This document shows positions 8,477 through 16,952 of a stretch of 28,157 nucleotides of DNA, one piece after another. The translations under genes were made by a program, and so were the position numbers. The stretch spans positions 1-28,157 of the IMG/VR virus record IMGVR_UViG_3300036944_000394. One strand, given 5' to 3'. A model generated the notes under the pieces. That model was not told the DNA's origin, did no database searches, and saw only the letters and a list, made by a program, of their open reading frames with translations. Each line of letters starts with the position of its first letter. Position 1 is the first letter of the stretch. This DNA comes from a virus.

Positions 8477-9628
8477 TCAACCGAGCAGCAGAGCGGTGTG
8501 CTCGGGCTTAATCAGCTTCACGCCCCAAGCCAAAGCGATCTCGTAGCGCACTTTGCGATAGCCGGGATATACCGCGACCTCGAAAGTCAGGCCAGAGCGC
8601 GGGTCAGTAACGGCAGACACGTCAATCGCCATGTCGCCTTCGACGGGGCGCTCGGGCAGGCGGGTAGCCAGCACGATTGCGCTTCTGTTGAAAGCCATGT
8701 TACGGGCAGAGGTCGCCACTTTGGTGATCGCCACTGTGCCGGTCGCGGCGGTCGCAGTACGCAGGCCGGGAGCCTGAATAGTGATCGAGCCAGCAGCAAC
8801 GGCTTGAATGACGTACTTATGTACGTCTGATTCGTGCGCCAGAGTGATAATGTCACCAGCGGCAAGGCCAGCGGTGTAATCCGCAGTCGCTACCAGAACC
8901 GTTGCGCCAACAGCTCGCACAGCAGAGGTCAGAGTACCAGAAGAGAAACTGCCCGCAGTCTGAGTGACGATCTGACCCGACTCGCGCAGCATCATCCCGG
9001 CAGTTGTCAGGAACACACCTTGGCGCATGATACTGTCGTCAGCAGACACGGCATAGTTACCCTGCAAGCCGAGGAACTTCGCGCCCGCTGTGGTGTTCAT
9101 GACCAGATGGTTATCGCTGACCGGAGCACCATTGTCCTTGAGGATTTTCAGCGCATTCGTGGCATCGGTAAAGTTGCCAGAAGTGCCGAAAGGAGTGGTT
9201 GCAGCAGCGCCAGTTGCGCGGCTGAATTGGCTCTGCAAAGCGGCCAGATCTGTCTCGACCTCATTCACAGCAGCCCGCATCGCCTGCATCATCTGGTTGT
9301 TGCGAATGTCAGGGTAGCCGGGACCAGAATTCAGGCCGCGCTGTTCTTCGCCATCCCAAGAGAACGGCCATGCGCGGTACTTGCTGATCGTAATCGCGGA
9401 ATTGCCGACCGCCTGATCAGCTTCTGCTGGTACTGCCATCGCGGGTGTAATATCACCACCGGCAGTGTTGGCGGCAGTAATCGGGACGTACACGGTCTGG
9501 TTTTTGGCAACGCGATCAACGCGAGCATCCATCGTCACAGCGGGAATCAGGCCTGTTAATTCGCGGGAAACGATATCCAGCGAAGCGTACAGATTCGGGA
9601 GCATATTAGTCAAAGTATTTGTAGTCAT
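8477..9628 (-). CDS. Major capsid protein (P22 coat-like)
   Basis: 383 aa beginning MTTNTLTNMLPNLYASLDIV, then SRELTGLIPAVTMD, AKNQTVYVPIT, SKYRAWPFSWDGEEQ and AAVNEVETDLAAL. This is the N-terminal arm and spine pattern of P22 gp5-type coat proteins with an HK97 fold. A beta-rich insert (about residues 220-310) and MAFNRSAIVLATRLPERP also fit the family. P22-type heads mature without a protease, and none is encoded nearby. The ATG at 9628 has CAGGTG five bases upstream. Flanking hairpins suggest separately tuned expression. Confidence 0.92.
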   Translation of the reverse strand: MTTNTLTNMLPNLYASLDIVSRELTGLIPAVTMDARVDRVAKNQTVYVPITAANTAGGDITPAMAVPAEADQAVGNSAITISKYRAWPFSWDGEEQRGLNSGPGYPDIRNNQMMQAMRAAVNEVETDLAALQSQFSRATGAAATTPFGTSGNFTDATNALKILKDNGAPVSDNHLVMNTTAGAKFLGLQGNYAVSADDSIMRQGVFLTTAGMMLRESGQIVTQTAGSFSSGTLTSAVRAVGATVLVATADYTAGLAAGDIITLAHESDVHKYVIQAVAAGSITIQAPGLRTATAATGTVAITKVATSARNMAFNRSAIVLATRLPERPVEGDMAIDVSAVTDPRSGLTFEVAVYPGYRKVRYEIALAWGVKLIKPEHTALLLG

Positions 9629-9713
9629 AGGGCACCTGTTCGATTATTTGATAAGAGGTTTTATTCCTATCGGCTCAACCGAACGGATGCAATGGCCCAG
9701 CCACTGTTCAAGC

Positions 9714-9745
9714 AACTCCGACAGCATAACAAAGCTGCCGGAGTT
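9714..9745 (-). terminator. Hairpin between scaffold and coat genes
   Basis: AACTCCG (9714-9720) pairs with CGGAGTT (9739-9745), and inside CAGC pairs with GCTG after one mismatch, with an eight-base loop. It lies in the 128-bp gap between the scaffold stop and the coat start. There is a short T-run only on the plus-strand side, so it could weakly stop rightward transcription, or protect or process the leftward message upstream of the coat gene. Nothing else is seen in the gap. Confidence 0.5.
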
Positions 9746-9756
9746 TTGCAAAATTG

Positions 9757-10380
9757 TCAATCGTTGGTCAGCGTTCCGCCTTTCTTGGCGAATTCAGACT
9801 TTTGTCCAGAGGATAGTGCTTCAAAGGCAGACCGGCTCATCTTCATGCCGTCGCTGCTCTTGCCACCGCCCCCGTTCGCATTGCCGCCTGAGTTGTTCGG
9901 GGCGGAAACGAAATGCTTTCCCTCCTCGCCAGCCGCCCATTCCTTGACCGCTGTCGCCAAATCTTTATCGCCAATCTTGGCAATTCGCTTGTCACCATCG
10001 GCCACTATTGCGGCGCTTCCCTTGAGCAGCGCCTGTGCTGCTTTGAGAAATTGCGGGTTGGTGATGCCAGCTTTTGAAAGCTCTGCCGTCAGCCCGTTCT
10101 CGATCAGCAGGGTCTGCGTAAACCCGGATTCTTTCCTGAGAGCTTCAGCGGCATCCTCCGCTGCTTTTTGGAATCCTTTTCCATCCTTTGAAAGTCTGGC
10201 ATTGTCTGCCATCAGCGTTTCAATTTGCGTTTCGAGCTTTTCCATATCCGCCGGGTCAATCGCTTTGCCGACTTTCAGCTTGCGTACTTCCGAGATCAAT
10301 TCAGCGTTTTTATCTTTGAGACCGCTGATAACTTCATCAATGTACTCTTGTAGTTCTGGTGTAATTTCAGGCTTTGCCAT
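9757..10380 (-). CDS. Capsid scaffold protein
   Basis: 207 aa, hydrophilic and strongly helical. A long coiled-coil region at about residues 10-75 includes LKDKNAELISEVRKLK and MEKLETQIETLMADNARLS. The end has a Gly/Asn-rich linker and a basic, positively charged tail ending EFAKKGGTLTND, which resembles scaffolds that bind the coat protein through a C-terminal basic helix. It lies directly upstream of the P22-type coat gene, the usual place. GGAGG lies ten bases before the ATG at 10380. No protease domain is present. Confidence 0.88.
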   Translation of the reverse strand: MAKPEITPELQEYIDEVISGLKDKNAELISEVRKLKVGKAIDPADMEKLETQIETLMADNARLSKDGKGFQKAAEDAAEALRKESGFTQTLLIENGLTAELSKAGITNPQFLKAAQALLKGSAAIVADGDKRIAKIGDKDLATAVKEWAAGEEGKHFVSAPNNSGGNANGGGGKSSDGMKMSRSAFEALSSGQKSEFAKKGGTLTND

Positions 10381-10419
10381 AGTGTTTGCGCCTCCAGCGC
10401 GTGTTTTGGGTCACAGACC

Positions 10420-11394
10420 CTATTGGTATTTGTCTTGCAACTGCTTCAGAGACAGAGGCGAACCCCTGCCGTTTACCACATCGGACAGCGTGATCTTGCC
10501 GCTTGTGTAAAGCTCGGCCCGACCCCGGCCCAATATTTCTACTTGCTTCTCTTCCGACTGCCTACCAAGCCAATCCGAAAATGTAGTCTTCGCTGCCACT
10601 GGTCCACCACCTGCGGCCCTACCCCCTCCCGGCTCGCCGGTTGTCACGCGCCCGATCAGCAGGCACCGGCAGTTTATGTGCTTGGGGTACGTCGGGAACG
10701 GCTGGCTGTGGTCAATCGGCGTCTTGTCTTTATTCCACTCCAGCCCATCGAGCGGGGCGCAGATCAGGCACGTGTGGGTGTCCAGAGTAGCGAGCGCCCG
10801 GTATCGCTTGATAATGTCATCGTTGGCCTCGTATACGGCCATTCTAGCATCGTTCGCCACGGTGGACACGGAAGTATGCACCAGCGCCCTCGCGCCTTCC
10901 TTGGACGTCTCCAGCACGCCTAAAGCACGCTGTGTGATCTGGCCCATAGTTTCAGAGGCGGCAATGCCTTGGCGAACCTGCTGTGCGAATTTAAAAGCGG
11001 CGTCAGAAGATTGCCGAGACCACCACTCGCTCGATGGCGCTCCGAGAATCATGGCGTTGCTCACTGCCCGCTCGATCACCTCGGCGGATGGCAGCACCGC
11101 TGAAACGCCAAGCGATACAGCCGTCACTCTTGATGCGACGCTGGCAATGCCGAGCGATGCTTCCTGTGCCACAACTGCGGCTTGCCCGTAATAGTCGGCA
11201 ATGGTGCGCTTGATCTGCAAAAGCTGGCTTTCAATTCTCGCCTTTCGCCATTGCGTGTAATTCGCGCCAGCAACCTCGGCCAAAAGCTCGCGCTGTAATC
11301 GTTTCAGCACAGCGATGACGTCGGCCTGTGCCGATACCGCTACCCGCTGAATATCGAGCTGAAGCTCGATTGCCTTGTCGATAGCTGCTGTCAC
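10420..11394 (-). CDS. Minor head protein, Mu F-like
   Basis: 324 aa. The C-terminal half has the Mu F signature: SKEGARALVHTSVSTVANDA (about 164-183), then LDTHTCLICAPLDG with C209 and C212, and PKHINCRCLL with H239, C242 and C244, a likely zinc-binding Cys/His set. Proteins of this family (SPP1 gp7, Mu gpF) associate with the portal and are packaged in small numbers. The N-terminal part is helical. The start is a GTG at 11394 overlapping the portal stop. Its position after the portal gene is typical. Confidence 0.88.
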   Translation of the reverse strand: MTAAIDKAIELQLDIQRVAVSAQADVIAVLKRLQRELLAEVAGANYTQWRKARIESQLLQIKRTIADYYGQAAVVAQEASLGIASVASRVTAVSLGVSAVLPSAEVIERAVSNAMILGAPSSEWWSRQSSDAAFKFAQQVRQGIAASETMGQITQRALGVLETSKEGARALVHTSVSTVANDARMAVYEANDDIIKRYRALATLDTHTCLICAPLDGLEWNKDKTPIDHSQPFPTYPKHINCRCLLIGRVTTGEPGGGRAAGGGPVAAKTTFSDWLGRQSEEKQVEILGRGRAELYTSGKITLSDVVNGRGSPLSLKQLQDKYQ

Positions 11395-12821
11395 ACGGCC
11401 CCCATGCCAGCAGGTGCAGAGTTAATGCGCTCCTGCTCCTCCTCAAAAGTCACGCTGTCCGAGATAATCTCGCCGCGCTGTAGGTTATCGAAAAGCGTGT
11501 ACTGTGAAATCGCGCCAGCTTGCCAGCTTGACACCAGCGCGGTCAGCTCCTGCGCGGATAAGCCGACCGGCAGAAAGTCCGTGCTGATCTGGTATTTTAT
11601 CTCGCCGCTCTGCCCCGCCCAATCGCTGAAAATGCGAAGGCACCGGGTCATCGTTGCGCTGACTACCTGCGACATTGAGGCAAGCTGTGATTGCTCGCCG
11701 GAAGATCGCTGTTGCAGTGCAACTCCTGACTCCGCACTCGACTGCTGCTGCTCAAGCATTCGTGCGCCAAGCACTGCCATCTGCTTTTCTTTCATCATCA
11801 GGTTTTTCTGCAATGCCTCAAAATTTCCGGTTACCTCCGCATAGTCCATCTTTGCATTCGGGTCCGGGAAGCACAGCGCAGAGGTGCCACCAACTCCGAG
11901 ACTTTCCTTGATGCCAGACTCACCCACGCTTGGCGAATAGCCGGAGATGTATGGCGTCGGCAATCCTTGGAAATGACAGCCGTGCTCCCAATCGGCGGAC
12001 ACCCCGTAGTGGTGCAAATTCATTGTCATCAGGTCTAGCAGGGGAGGCGTTTCAACCTCATCGCCAGTTCCGTCCACGCCAAAGAACACAAACGGGATTG
12101 AGTACAATGCCGCGCCGTTCATTACCGGGTAGATTTCCGAGCCTTCGACAAGCTCATCCTCGCCGCGAAGGTTTATTCTAAAAACGCGCTGCCTGTAGCC
12201 AAGCGGCGTGAGATCAAGAACGCGATACCTGTCTTCATGGTCCTGAGAGAATTCAGTGTCGCCAATATACGCTTCCTCTTTCAAAACAATCAGCGTGTAT
12301 TGCATCGAATTGTTTATGCGCTGGCGCTTCCAGTTGATGATATCGGTCGCTTCGTATTTTGCCATTCTCGGCCTCAGCCCTTGAGCCTGCGCCTGCGCCA
12401 CTGTAATCGGGCGACCGTCTGCGTTGACCGGCATTGGCGGGTAGTCAATCAGAACGCCGCATCGACCAGTGCTTAAAAGCTCCTCGCAGATTTCCTGCGT
12501 AAAAGTGTCAATGCCGGTGCCCGCCATATCCACGTCGTCCATGTAGTCGACAACACCGGGCGGAATAGGATTCAGCACTGGCGCTTTTCTAAAAAGCATT
12601 CCTTTCAGCCCTGAAATTGTTTTCCAGTAGGCATTAAAAAAAGGCGTGCGATTCTTTCGCGCATCATATTCAGCCTTGGTCTCGCCGCTTAATTTTGGCA
12701 GGTATTTTACGCCGCCTTCGTGTATTTCGTATTCCCCTTCAGCCGCATCATCGCAGGCTTTCCAGATTTCGAGAGTTTCGCTGTAGTCGGGGTGCTGTGT
12801 TCTTACGCCGTTGGTCGCCAT
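11391..12821 (-). CDS. Portal protein (DUF4055 family)
   Basis: 476 aa starting MATNGVRTQHPDYSE. Diagnostic segments are RTPFFNAYWKTISGLKGMLF, DDVDMAGTGIDTFTQEICEE and STGRCGVLIDYPPM, matching DUF4055 phage portal proteins. The portal forms the dodecameric DNA channel at one capsid vertex. The ATG at 12821 has AGGA eight bases upstream and begins two bases after the terminase stop. An in-frame ATG at 12908 would add 29 residues lying entirely within the terminase gene and is not favoured. The last codons form the GTGTGA junction with the Mu F-like gene. Confidence 0.9.
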   Translation of the reverse strand: MATNGVRTQHPDYSETLEIWKACDDAAEGEYEIHEGGVKYLPKLSGETKAEYDARKNRTPFFNAYWKTISGLKGMLFRKAPVLNPIPPGVVDYMDDVDMAGTGIDTFTQEICEELLSTGRCGVLIDYPPMPVNADGRPITVAQAQAQGLRPRMAKYEATDIINWKRQRINNSMQYTLIVLKEEAYIGDTEFSQDHEDRYRVLDLTPLGYRQRVFRINLRGEDELVEGSEIYPVMNGAALYSIPFVFFGVDGTGDEVETPPLLDLMTMNLHHYGVSADWEHGCHFQGLPTPYISGYSPSVGESGIKESLGVGGTSALCFPDPNAKMDYAEVTGNFEALQKNLMMKEKQMAVLGARMLEQQQSSAESGVALQQRSSGEQSQLASMSQVVSATMTRCLRIFSDWAGQSGEIKYQISTDFLPVGLSAQELTALVSSWQAGAISQYTLFDNLQRGEIISDSVTFEEEQERINSAPAGMGAV

Positions 12822-12823
12822 GT

Positions 12824-14062
12824 TTAAATTCCTGATAGACTTGCGCGAATCATTGGCCGCTGGATTGGGAATCGACGGCTTATGAAATATCTCATGCCGT
12901 CCGTCCAATCATCGAGGCTTGGGTGAGTGTTAAACTTTTCCGGGTCGCCGTTCTTGTCGTAGCCCTGCGACTCAATCGCGGCGGCTAAATTCGGGCACTT
13001 ATCTGTATTCATAAACATTGAATCGTGAGACAGCAAAGCGTTCACTGCGTTCACGCTATCCCGAATCGCCGGGTTAGCAGCGGGGCAGTCGATTGAAAGC
13101 CCAGCGTCGCGCAGTAATTGAATATCCGTTTTGCTCGCGTTCGTGCTGCCCGAGTTACCCGAGGCGTCAGGGTAAATTGTCAGCGTTCTGCCAGCTTTCT
13201 TGAACGCTTGCACCTTTGCGATAAAGTCCCGCGTGTCGTGGCTGATAAACTCGTCGACCGCAATCGGCTTGTTGTTCTCCGTGAGCCATACTGTAGCGCA
13301 AGTCCCGCCAATGTTAAAGTCCAGCCCGATGTGCAAATAATTGTCGCTCTCGGTGATCTCTCGCGCCCTGTGGTGCTTCGCCCTGCTGAAAAAATGGTAG
13401 ACCTTGTTGCGCGAAAGGCTGACGAACTCTCCGCTGAGATACATATCGGCAAGCAGCGGGTCGTAGTTTGAGCGTATCTGCTCGATGTAACCATCCGGCA
13501 AGTATGGATTGCTGGCCGTTGGCGCTTTAATAATTCTGTACCCTTGCGCGGGATTCTTGACCCACTTTGCGTAGGTGAAGCCAGCGTAGCCGTGGTCTGG
13601 CGTGGTCACGTTGCCGATGCTGTTCTTGCCCTTGCATCGCTGCCGGTTTCGCTCCGAGACTTTGCGCCAGACGATTTCCGCCTTGTCTTTCGGCAGCGTG
13701 TCCAGCTCGTCCACAATCGAGTGCGCCACCTCGTATGACACGATACGCGCCGGGTTATCGTATGACCGGAAGATAATATCGCCATACCCTTCGAGATCAA
13801 TCGACCAAGTGGACTTGTTCGTTTTATACGGCACGTTCAGCTTTTCCAGCAGCTCTTCCGTGCCGGGTACAGCGCGAAGCCGCAACAGGTCATACGTCGG
13901 CATATAGTGTGCGGTGTTGATAGCAGGCTCCGCCAGCATTTTAAGCACAAGCCGGGTGCTGCCCGCCATAGTCTTTCCGCTGCCAAGCCCGCCGACAAGC
14001 GCCGGGAAGGTATCCTCGCAGAATGTAAATTCTTCCTGTGGCTCGGTCAGCGCAAGCTGCAT
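12824..14062 (-). CDS. terL: Terminase large subunit
   Basis: 412 aa. The N-terminal ATPase has Walker A GGLGSGKT (24-31) and a Walker B-like SIVDELDTL (115-123). The C-terminal nuclease (RNase H-like) shows HIGLDFNIGGT with D248, IYPDASG with D299, and a late acidic SLDDWTDGMRYF. It pumps DNA into the prohead and cuts concatemers. It is short for the family but has all core motifs. The ATG at 14062 shares a base with the small-subunit stop (TAATG), so the two subunits are probably translated together. Confidence 0.95.
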   Translation of the reverse strand: MQLALTEPQEEFTFCEDTFPALVGGLGSGKTMAGSTRLVLKMLAEPAINTAHYMPTYDLLRLRAVPGTEELLEKLNVPYKTNKSTWSIDLEGYGDIIFRSYDNPARIVSYEVAHSIVDELDTLPKDKAEIVWRKVSERNRQRCKGKNSIGNVTTPDHGYAGFTYAKWVKNPAQGYRIIKAPTASNPYLPDGYIEQIRSNYDPLLADMYLSGEFVSLSRNKVYHFFSRAKHHRAREITESDNYLHIGLDFNIGGTCATVWLTENNKPIAVDEFISHDTRDFIAKVQAFKKAGRTLTIYPDASGNSGSTNASKTDIQLLRDAGLSIDCPAANPAIRDSVNAVNALLSHDSMFMNTDKCPNLAAAIESQGYDKNGDPEKFNTHPSLDDWTDGMRYFISRRFPIQRPMIRASLSGI

Positions 14063-14442
14063 TATTCAGCGGCCTCGTCTTTTGGCTTCACCGACCGGAT
14101 GATCTCGATCACTCGATCAGCAGCATCGCCGGGAAGCTCCTCTCGATCATTCTCGCGCCAGCCCATGCGGGTCTTAGCCCAGAACATCGAGCCGCGCAAG
14201 CAGTCCGAATAGGTCGCACCCTTGCTCAGTGCAGCGCCGCTTGCGGCCTCGAAAAGAAACTTTCCGACCGCTGCGCTGGCTTTTACTGCGGCCTCGTCCA
14301 TTTCCTTGCGGTAATACTTCGCCATAGTCTTGTCGTCAATCCCGACGTAACGAGCAATCTCCTTGACGGGTATGCCGTAGGATTTGAGCGCGATTATCTC
14401 GGCGCGAATCTTTTCGGTTGGCTCATGAGGGGCGCGGGACAT
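14062..14442 (-). CDS. terS: Terminase small subunit
   Basis: 126 aa starting MSRAPHEPTEKIRAEIIALK. It contains an HTH-like segment, IPVKEIARYVGIDDKTMAKY (24-43), then a helical central domain with GSMFWAKTRMGWRE, a common element of phage terminase small subunits, and an acidic tail ending KPKDEAAE. It recognises the packaging site and recruits TerL. The ATG at 14442 has GGAG eight bases upstream and overlaps the methyltransferase stop (TAATG). A longer frame to 14619 lies over the methyltransferase and is rejected. Confidence 0.88.
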   Translation of the reverse strand: MSRAPHEPTEKIRAEIIALKSYGIPVKEIARYVGIDDKTMAKYYRKEMDEAAVKASAAVGKFLFEAASGAALSKGATYSDCLRGSMFWAKTRMGWRENDREELPGDAADRVIEIIRSVKPKDEAAE

Positions 14443-15494
14443 TATTTTACTCCAAGCCATTGCTGGCAAACTGCGCGCGCCACAACTTCTGTCATTTTTG
14501 GTGGCACGCTCATGCCTATCATGTATTTGCCGATTTTGTCGCTTTTGGCTTGATAATCGTCCGGGAAACTGCCGAGGCGTTTCCATTCGCGGAAAGTTAG
14601 TTTGCGGCATTCTTTCCAATGTTTAAACATATCAGTCGCCGTTAATGTATTAGATGGAATGTCCTCATTTAGTTTTTTTGTAGAAAACCCTGTTGGCTTG
14701 CCTGTTTCCCTTAATGCTGCAACACCATAATCCGAGCCCGGTTTAGTTTTTGGCCACCATTTCAAATCATTCAAAGCTGGCTTTGTTTCTTCAATTTCTT
14801 CTTTTGTTAAAACCTGCAAATCAGCAGTAGCTTCTCCGACACTTATCCATCTGTGCTGCGGCAATAACTTCAGCGGAGGCATATCAATATCATTGCGAAC
14901 AGCGCAAAAGAAAACCCGCTCACGGCGCTGCGGGACGCCACAGTCGGCGCCATTAACAAGAAAAACCTGCGGCCGGTAGCCGATCTCTTTAAATCGCTGC
15001 ATTATCAATTTGGTGTATCCCTTAGCATTGCCGATCAGCATACCTTTGACGTTTTCTGCAATGGCAACCTTTGGCTTCAGTCGATCAACCAAATCAAGGT
15101 AATCAAAGAAAAGGTCAGACAGCACCTGCTTTGCCTGTCCTTCACGAAAGTGCTTGTCTTTGCCCCATGCTTTTTCACGACTTCCAGCCATGCTGAAAGT
15201 GCTGCAAGGCGGTGAGCCGTCCAGAATATCCAGCTCAAACAATTCAGGCGGCAAGTCTGCGGTCAGCAAATCACCAATGGGACAAAGAAAATAATGCTTT
15301 GGATTGTGATTTGCTTTGTAATGCCATGCCATTTCAGGGTCTATGTCGTTTGCGGCAATCACTTCGCACCCGGCGCGCTTGTAGCCCATTGTTGACCCGC
15401 CCCCACATGAAAAAGTGGACATAACTTTTAATCCGTTTTGTGGCACAGATTTAAGGTCTGACAAGTTCCAAGCACATTCCGGTTTTTTAATCAT
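14442..15494 (-). CDS. DNA cytosine-5 methyltransferase
   Basis: 350 aa from the ATG at 15494. All main C5-methyltransferase motifs are present: motif I STFSCGGGSTMGYKRAG (26-42), motif IV SPPCSTF with catalytic C97, motif VI ENV (147-149), motif VIII CGVPQRRERVFF (185-196), and a late IGMSVPP. The target-recognition region (about 200-300) is unfamiliar, so specificity is unknown. No restriction enzyme is adjacent, so it is an orphan enzyme protecting or marking phage DNA. Base composition is clearly more AT-rich than the terminase genes (stretches near 30-33% GC), suggesting separate acquisition. Confidence 0.92.
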   Translation of the reverse strand: MIKKPECAWNLSDLKSVPQNGLKVMSTFSCGGGSTMGYKRAGCEVIAANDIDPEMAWHYKANHNPKHYFLCPIGDLLTADLPPELFELDILDGSPPCSTFSMAGSREKAWGKDKHFREGQAKQVLSDLFFDYLDLVDRLKPKVAIAENVKGMLIGNAKGYTKLIMQRFKEIGYRPQVFLVNGADCGVPQRRERVFFCAVRNDIDMPPLKLLPQHRWISVGEATADLQVLTKEEIEETKPALNDLKWWPKTKPGSDYGVAALRETGKPTGFSTKKLNEDIPSNTLTATDMFKHWKECRKLTFREWKRLGSFPDDYQAKSDKIGKYMIGMSVPPKMTEVVARAVCQQWLGVK

Positions 15495-15999
15495 TGAATT
15501 CAAATCCACATTTCGGGCATTGATGATCTGACTCAAATCCATCCACATCAATTTCTTGTGTTTTGCTTTCTTGCGGCTCTCGAACTCCATCATCAAAAAT
15601 GTTGGCAAGCTCAAACTGTGCAAACCCCGTCAACTCCAGATCAAAGCCCAACGCGCCAAGATCATCAAACTCCACCCGCAGCATTTCCTCGTCCCAGCCC
15701 GCATCAAGCGCCAGCCTATTATCGGCAATGACGTATGCCCGCCTTTGAGCGTCGGTAAGGTGACTTGCCTCGATAACAGGTAGCTCAAGCAGGCCCAGCT
15801 TTTGCGCGGCCATGACGCGCCCGTGGCCAGCCACAATGCCGCTGGCGCCGTCGATGATGACCGGATTGAGAAAGCCGAATTCTTTGATGCTGGCAGCAAT
15901 TTTTGAAATCTGCTGTTCGGAGTGCGTGCGGGAGTTTCGAGCGTAGGGAATCAGGCTGTCTGTCTTGACGGTTTTATATATCGGAAATTGCGTTTTCAC
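15487..15999 (-). CDS. ParB-domain protein
   Basis: 170 aa. Residues 8-100 are a ParB/Srx-type domain: SLIPYARNSRTHSEQQ (15-30), IKEFGFLNPVIID (38-50), the nucleotide-binding GIVAGHGRVMAAQKLG (54-69), and LPVIEASHLTDAQRRAYVIADNRLA. The C-terminus is acidic and ends with one CPKC pair. In phages and mobile elements such domains are often fused or adjacent to DNA methyltransferases, and here the stop overlaps the methyltransferase start by eight bases. The start is a GTG at 15999. It lacks the C-terminal dimerisation and HTH regions of plasmid ParB, so a partition role is unlikely. Exact activity is unknown. Confidence 0.85.
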   Translation of the reverse strand: MKTQFPIYKTVKTDSLIPYARNSRTHSEQQISKIAASIKEFGFLNPVIIDGASGIVAGHGRVMAAQKLGLLELPVIEASHLTDAQRRAYVIADNRLALDAGWDEEMLRVEFDDLGALGFDLELTGFAQFELANIFDDGVREPQESKTQEIDVDGFESDHQCPKCGFEFND

Positions 16000-16116
16000 A
16001 TTGACCCCCGGCCAGTATGATTATGCCCCCACAAGGAGCGTTGACGCCCTGCCAGCGGCACTCGGTGCTGCGGCGGGGCGCATTCAATGCACTAATATTA
16101 CAGCAAACTTTCGGCT

Positions 16117-16542
16117 TTAGCGACCAGTACTGCCAAAGCCGCCCGCTCCGCGCTCTGTGCTGGTCAAGGCGTCGACTTCTACAAGTTCGGTATGTAGGTA
16201 TGGCATGACGACCAACTGCGCTACAGCGTTGCCTCTGCGTATATACTGCCCTCCATTGCCAGCAGTGTAAGTCAGGCACAGCTTGATCTCGCCCCGGTAG
16301 TCAGAGTCTATCACCCCTACGCCGTTCGCCAGTGCCACACCAGCTTTACCCACGCTTGAGCGTATGCAGACCATCCCGACGTGGTTAGCAGGTATCTCAA
16401 CTGCGATACCAGTGCCGAGCATGACTGATGCGCCGGATGACACCAGTACATCGGCGTCAGCGTACAGGTCAAGCCCTGCCGAGTTCGGAGTCCCGCGCGT
16501 TGGGGTGATGGCACTGGTTGTGAGCTTTGTGAATTTCATCAT
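16117..16542 (-). CDS. dut: dUTPase (deoxyuridine triphosphatase)
   Basis: 141 aa with all five trimeric dUTPase motifs: motif 1 AGLDLYAD (22-29), motif 2 RSSVG (61-65), motif 3 GVIDSDYRGEI (76-86), motif 4 RGNAVAQLVV (103-112) and motif 5 RGAGGFGSTG (131-140). It hydrolyses dUTP to dUMP, keeping uracil out of phage DNA and feeding dTMP synthesis. Two adjacent ATG codons (16542 and 16539) follow AGGAG; the first overlaps the upstream stop as ATGA. A 117-bp gap then separates it from the ParB-domain gene; it holds a GC-rich imperfect stem and no convincing gene. Confidence 0.95.
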   Translation of the reverse strand: MMKFTKLTTSAITPTRGTPNSAGLDLYADADVLVSSGASVMLGTGIAVEIPANHVGMVCIRSSVGKAGVALANGVGVIDSDYRGEIKLCLTYTAGNGGQYIRRGNAVAQLVVMPYLHTELVEVDALTSTERGAGGFGSTGR

Positions 16543-16952
16543 AGCCGCTCCTGCGCTGCGCTCTCGCCTGCCAGCGCAAAGTACGCTGCACCATCCTCGT
16601 AGGAATCCGCACGATACCTGCCCTGCTGTGCCCGTACCATTTTTAGGCAGGTCATGAACAGCCAGCCCTGCTCGTCAGTCAATCCGTGCTCAGTCAGGGT
16701 ATTGAACATGGCAACAGTCTTGCCGATGCTTCTTTCGCCACCCTGCTGGTCGTATGTTGCCGCACGGTCTTGCATGTGCTTTGCAGCGGCTTGGAGTATG
16801 TCGTGCGCCTTGGGCGGGCAGCTCTCCTTCAGTTGAGGTGCCGCAGGCGGGGCCGTGTTGTCAGTTAAGTACCCCGTTGTGTGCTTGTAACACAGACCAC
16901 TGTACGGTAGAGCCTCTGCCGTACAGCTTTTAGCTTTACAATGCTGATTCAT
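16539..16952 (-). CDS. DUF6378-like phage protein with N-terminal Cys motif
   Basis: 137 aa starting MNQHCKAKSCTAEALPYSGL. The first 25 residues have C5, C10, C21 and H24, a possible small zinc site. Residues about 48-130 resemble the phage DUF6378 domain: HDILQAAAKHMQDRAATYD, IGKTVAMFNTLT, WLFMTCLKMVRAQQGRY and DSYEDGAAYFALAGE. The domain is common in phage early and nucleotide-metabolism regions, but I know of no established activity. AAGGAG before the ATG at 16952, plus ATGA overlap with the upstream gene, fixes the start. It precedes dUTPase in the same transcription unit. Confidence 0.7.
   Translation of the reverse strand: MNQHCKAKSCTAEALPYSGLCYKHTTGYLTDNTAPPAAPQLKESCPPKAHDILQAAAKHMQDRAATYDQQGGERSIGKTVAMFNTLTEHGLTDEQGWLFMTCLKMVRAQQGRYRADSYEDGAAYFALAGESAAQERL

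Noticed and set aside
8834-9559. 241-aa plus-strand open frame opposite the coat gene
   Set aside because: The coat protein on the minus strand has clear family motifs; this frame has a random-like Arg/Ser/His composition.
9692-10510. 272-aa plus-strand open frame opposite the scaffold gene
   Set aside because: It is antisense to a coiled-coil scaffold gene, which produces long Leu/Ser/Phe-rich frames by chance; no binding site.
15487-15999. Plasmid-type partition system from the ParB-domain protein
   Set aside because: No ParA ATPase nearby, no ParB HTH or dimerisation domain, and the gene is coupled to a methyltransferase.
16000-16116. Possible late promoter in the gap after dUTPase
   Set aside because: A TGTAAT-like -10 can be found, but no acceptable -35 at 16-18 bases; too weak to call.
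15974-16279. Minus-strand open frame across the gap between dUTPase and ParB genes
   Set aside because: Mostly overlaps the dUTPase gene in another frame; no binding site and no coding character in the 117-bp gap itself.
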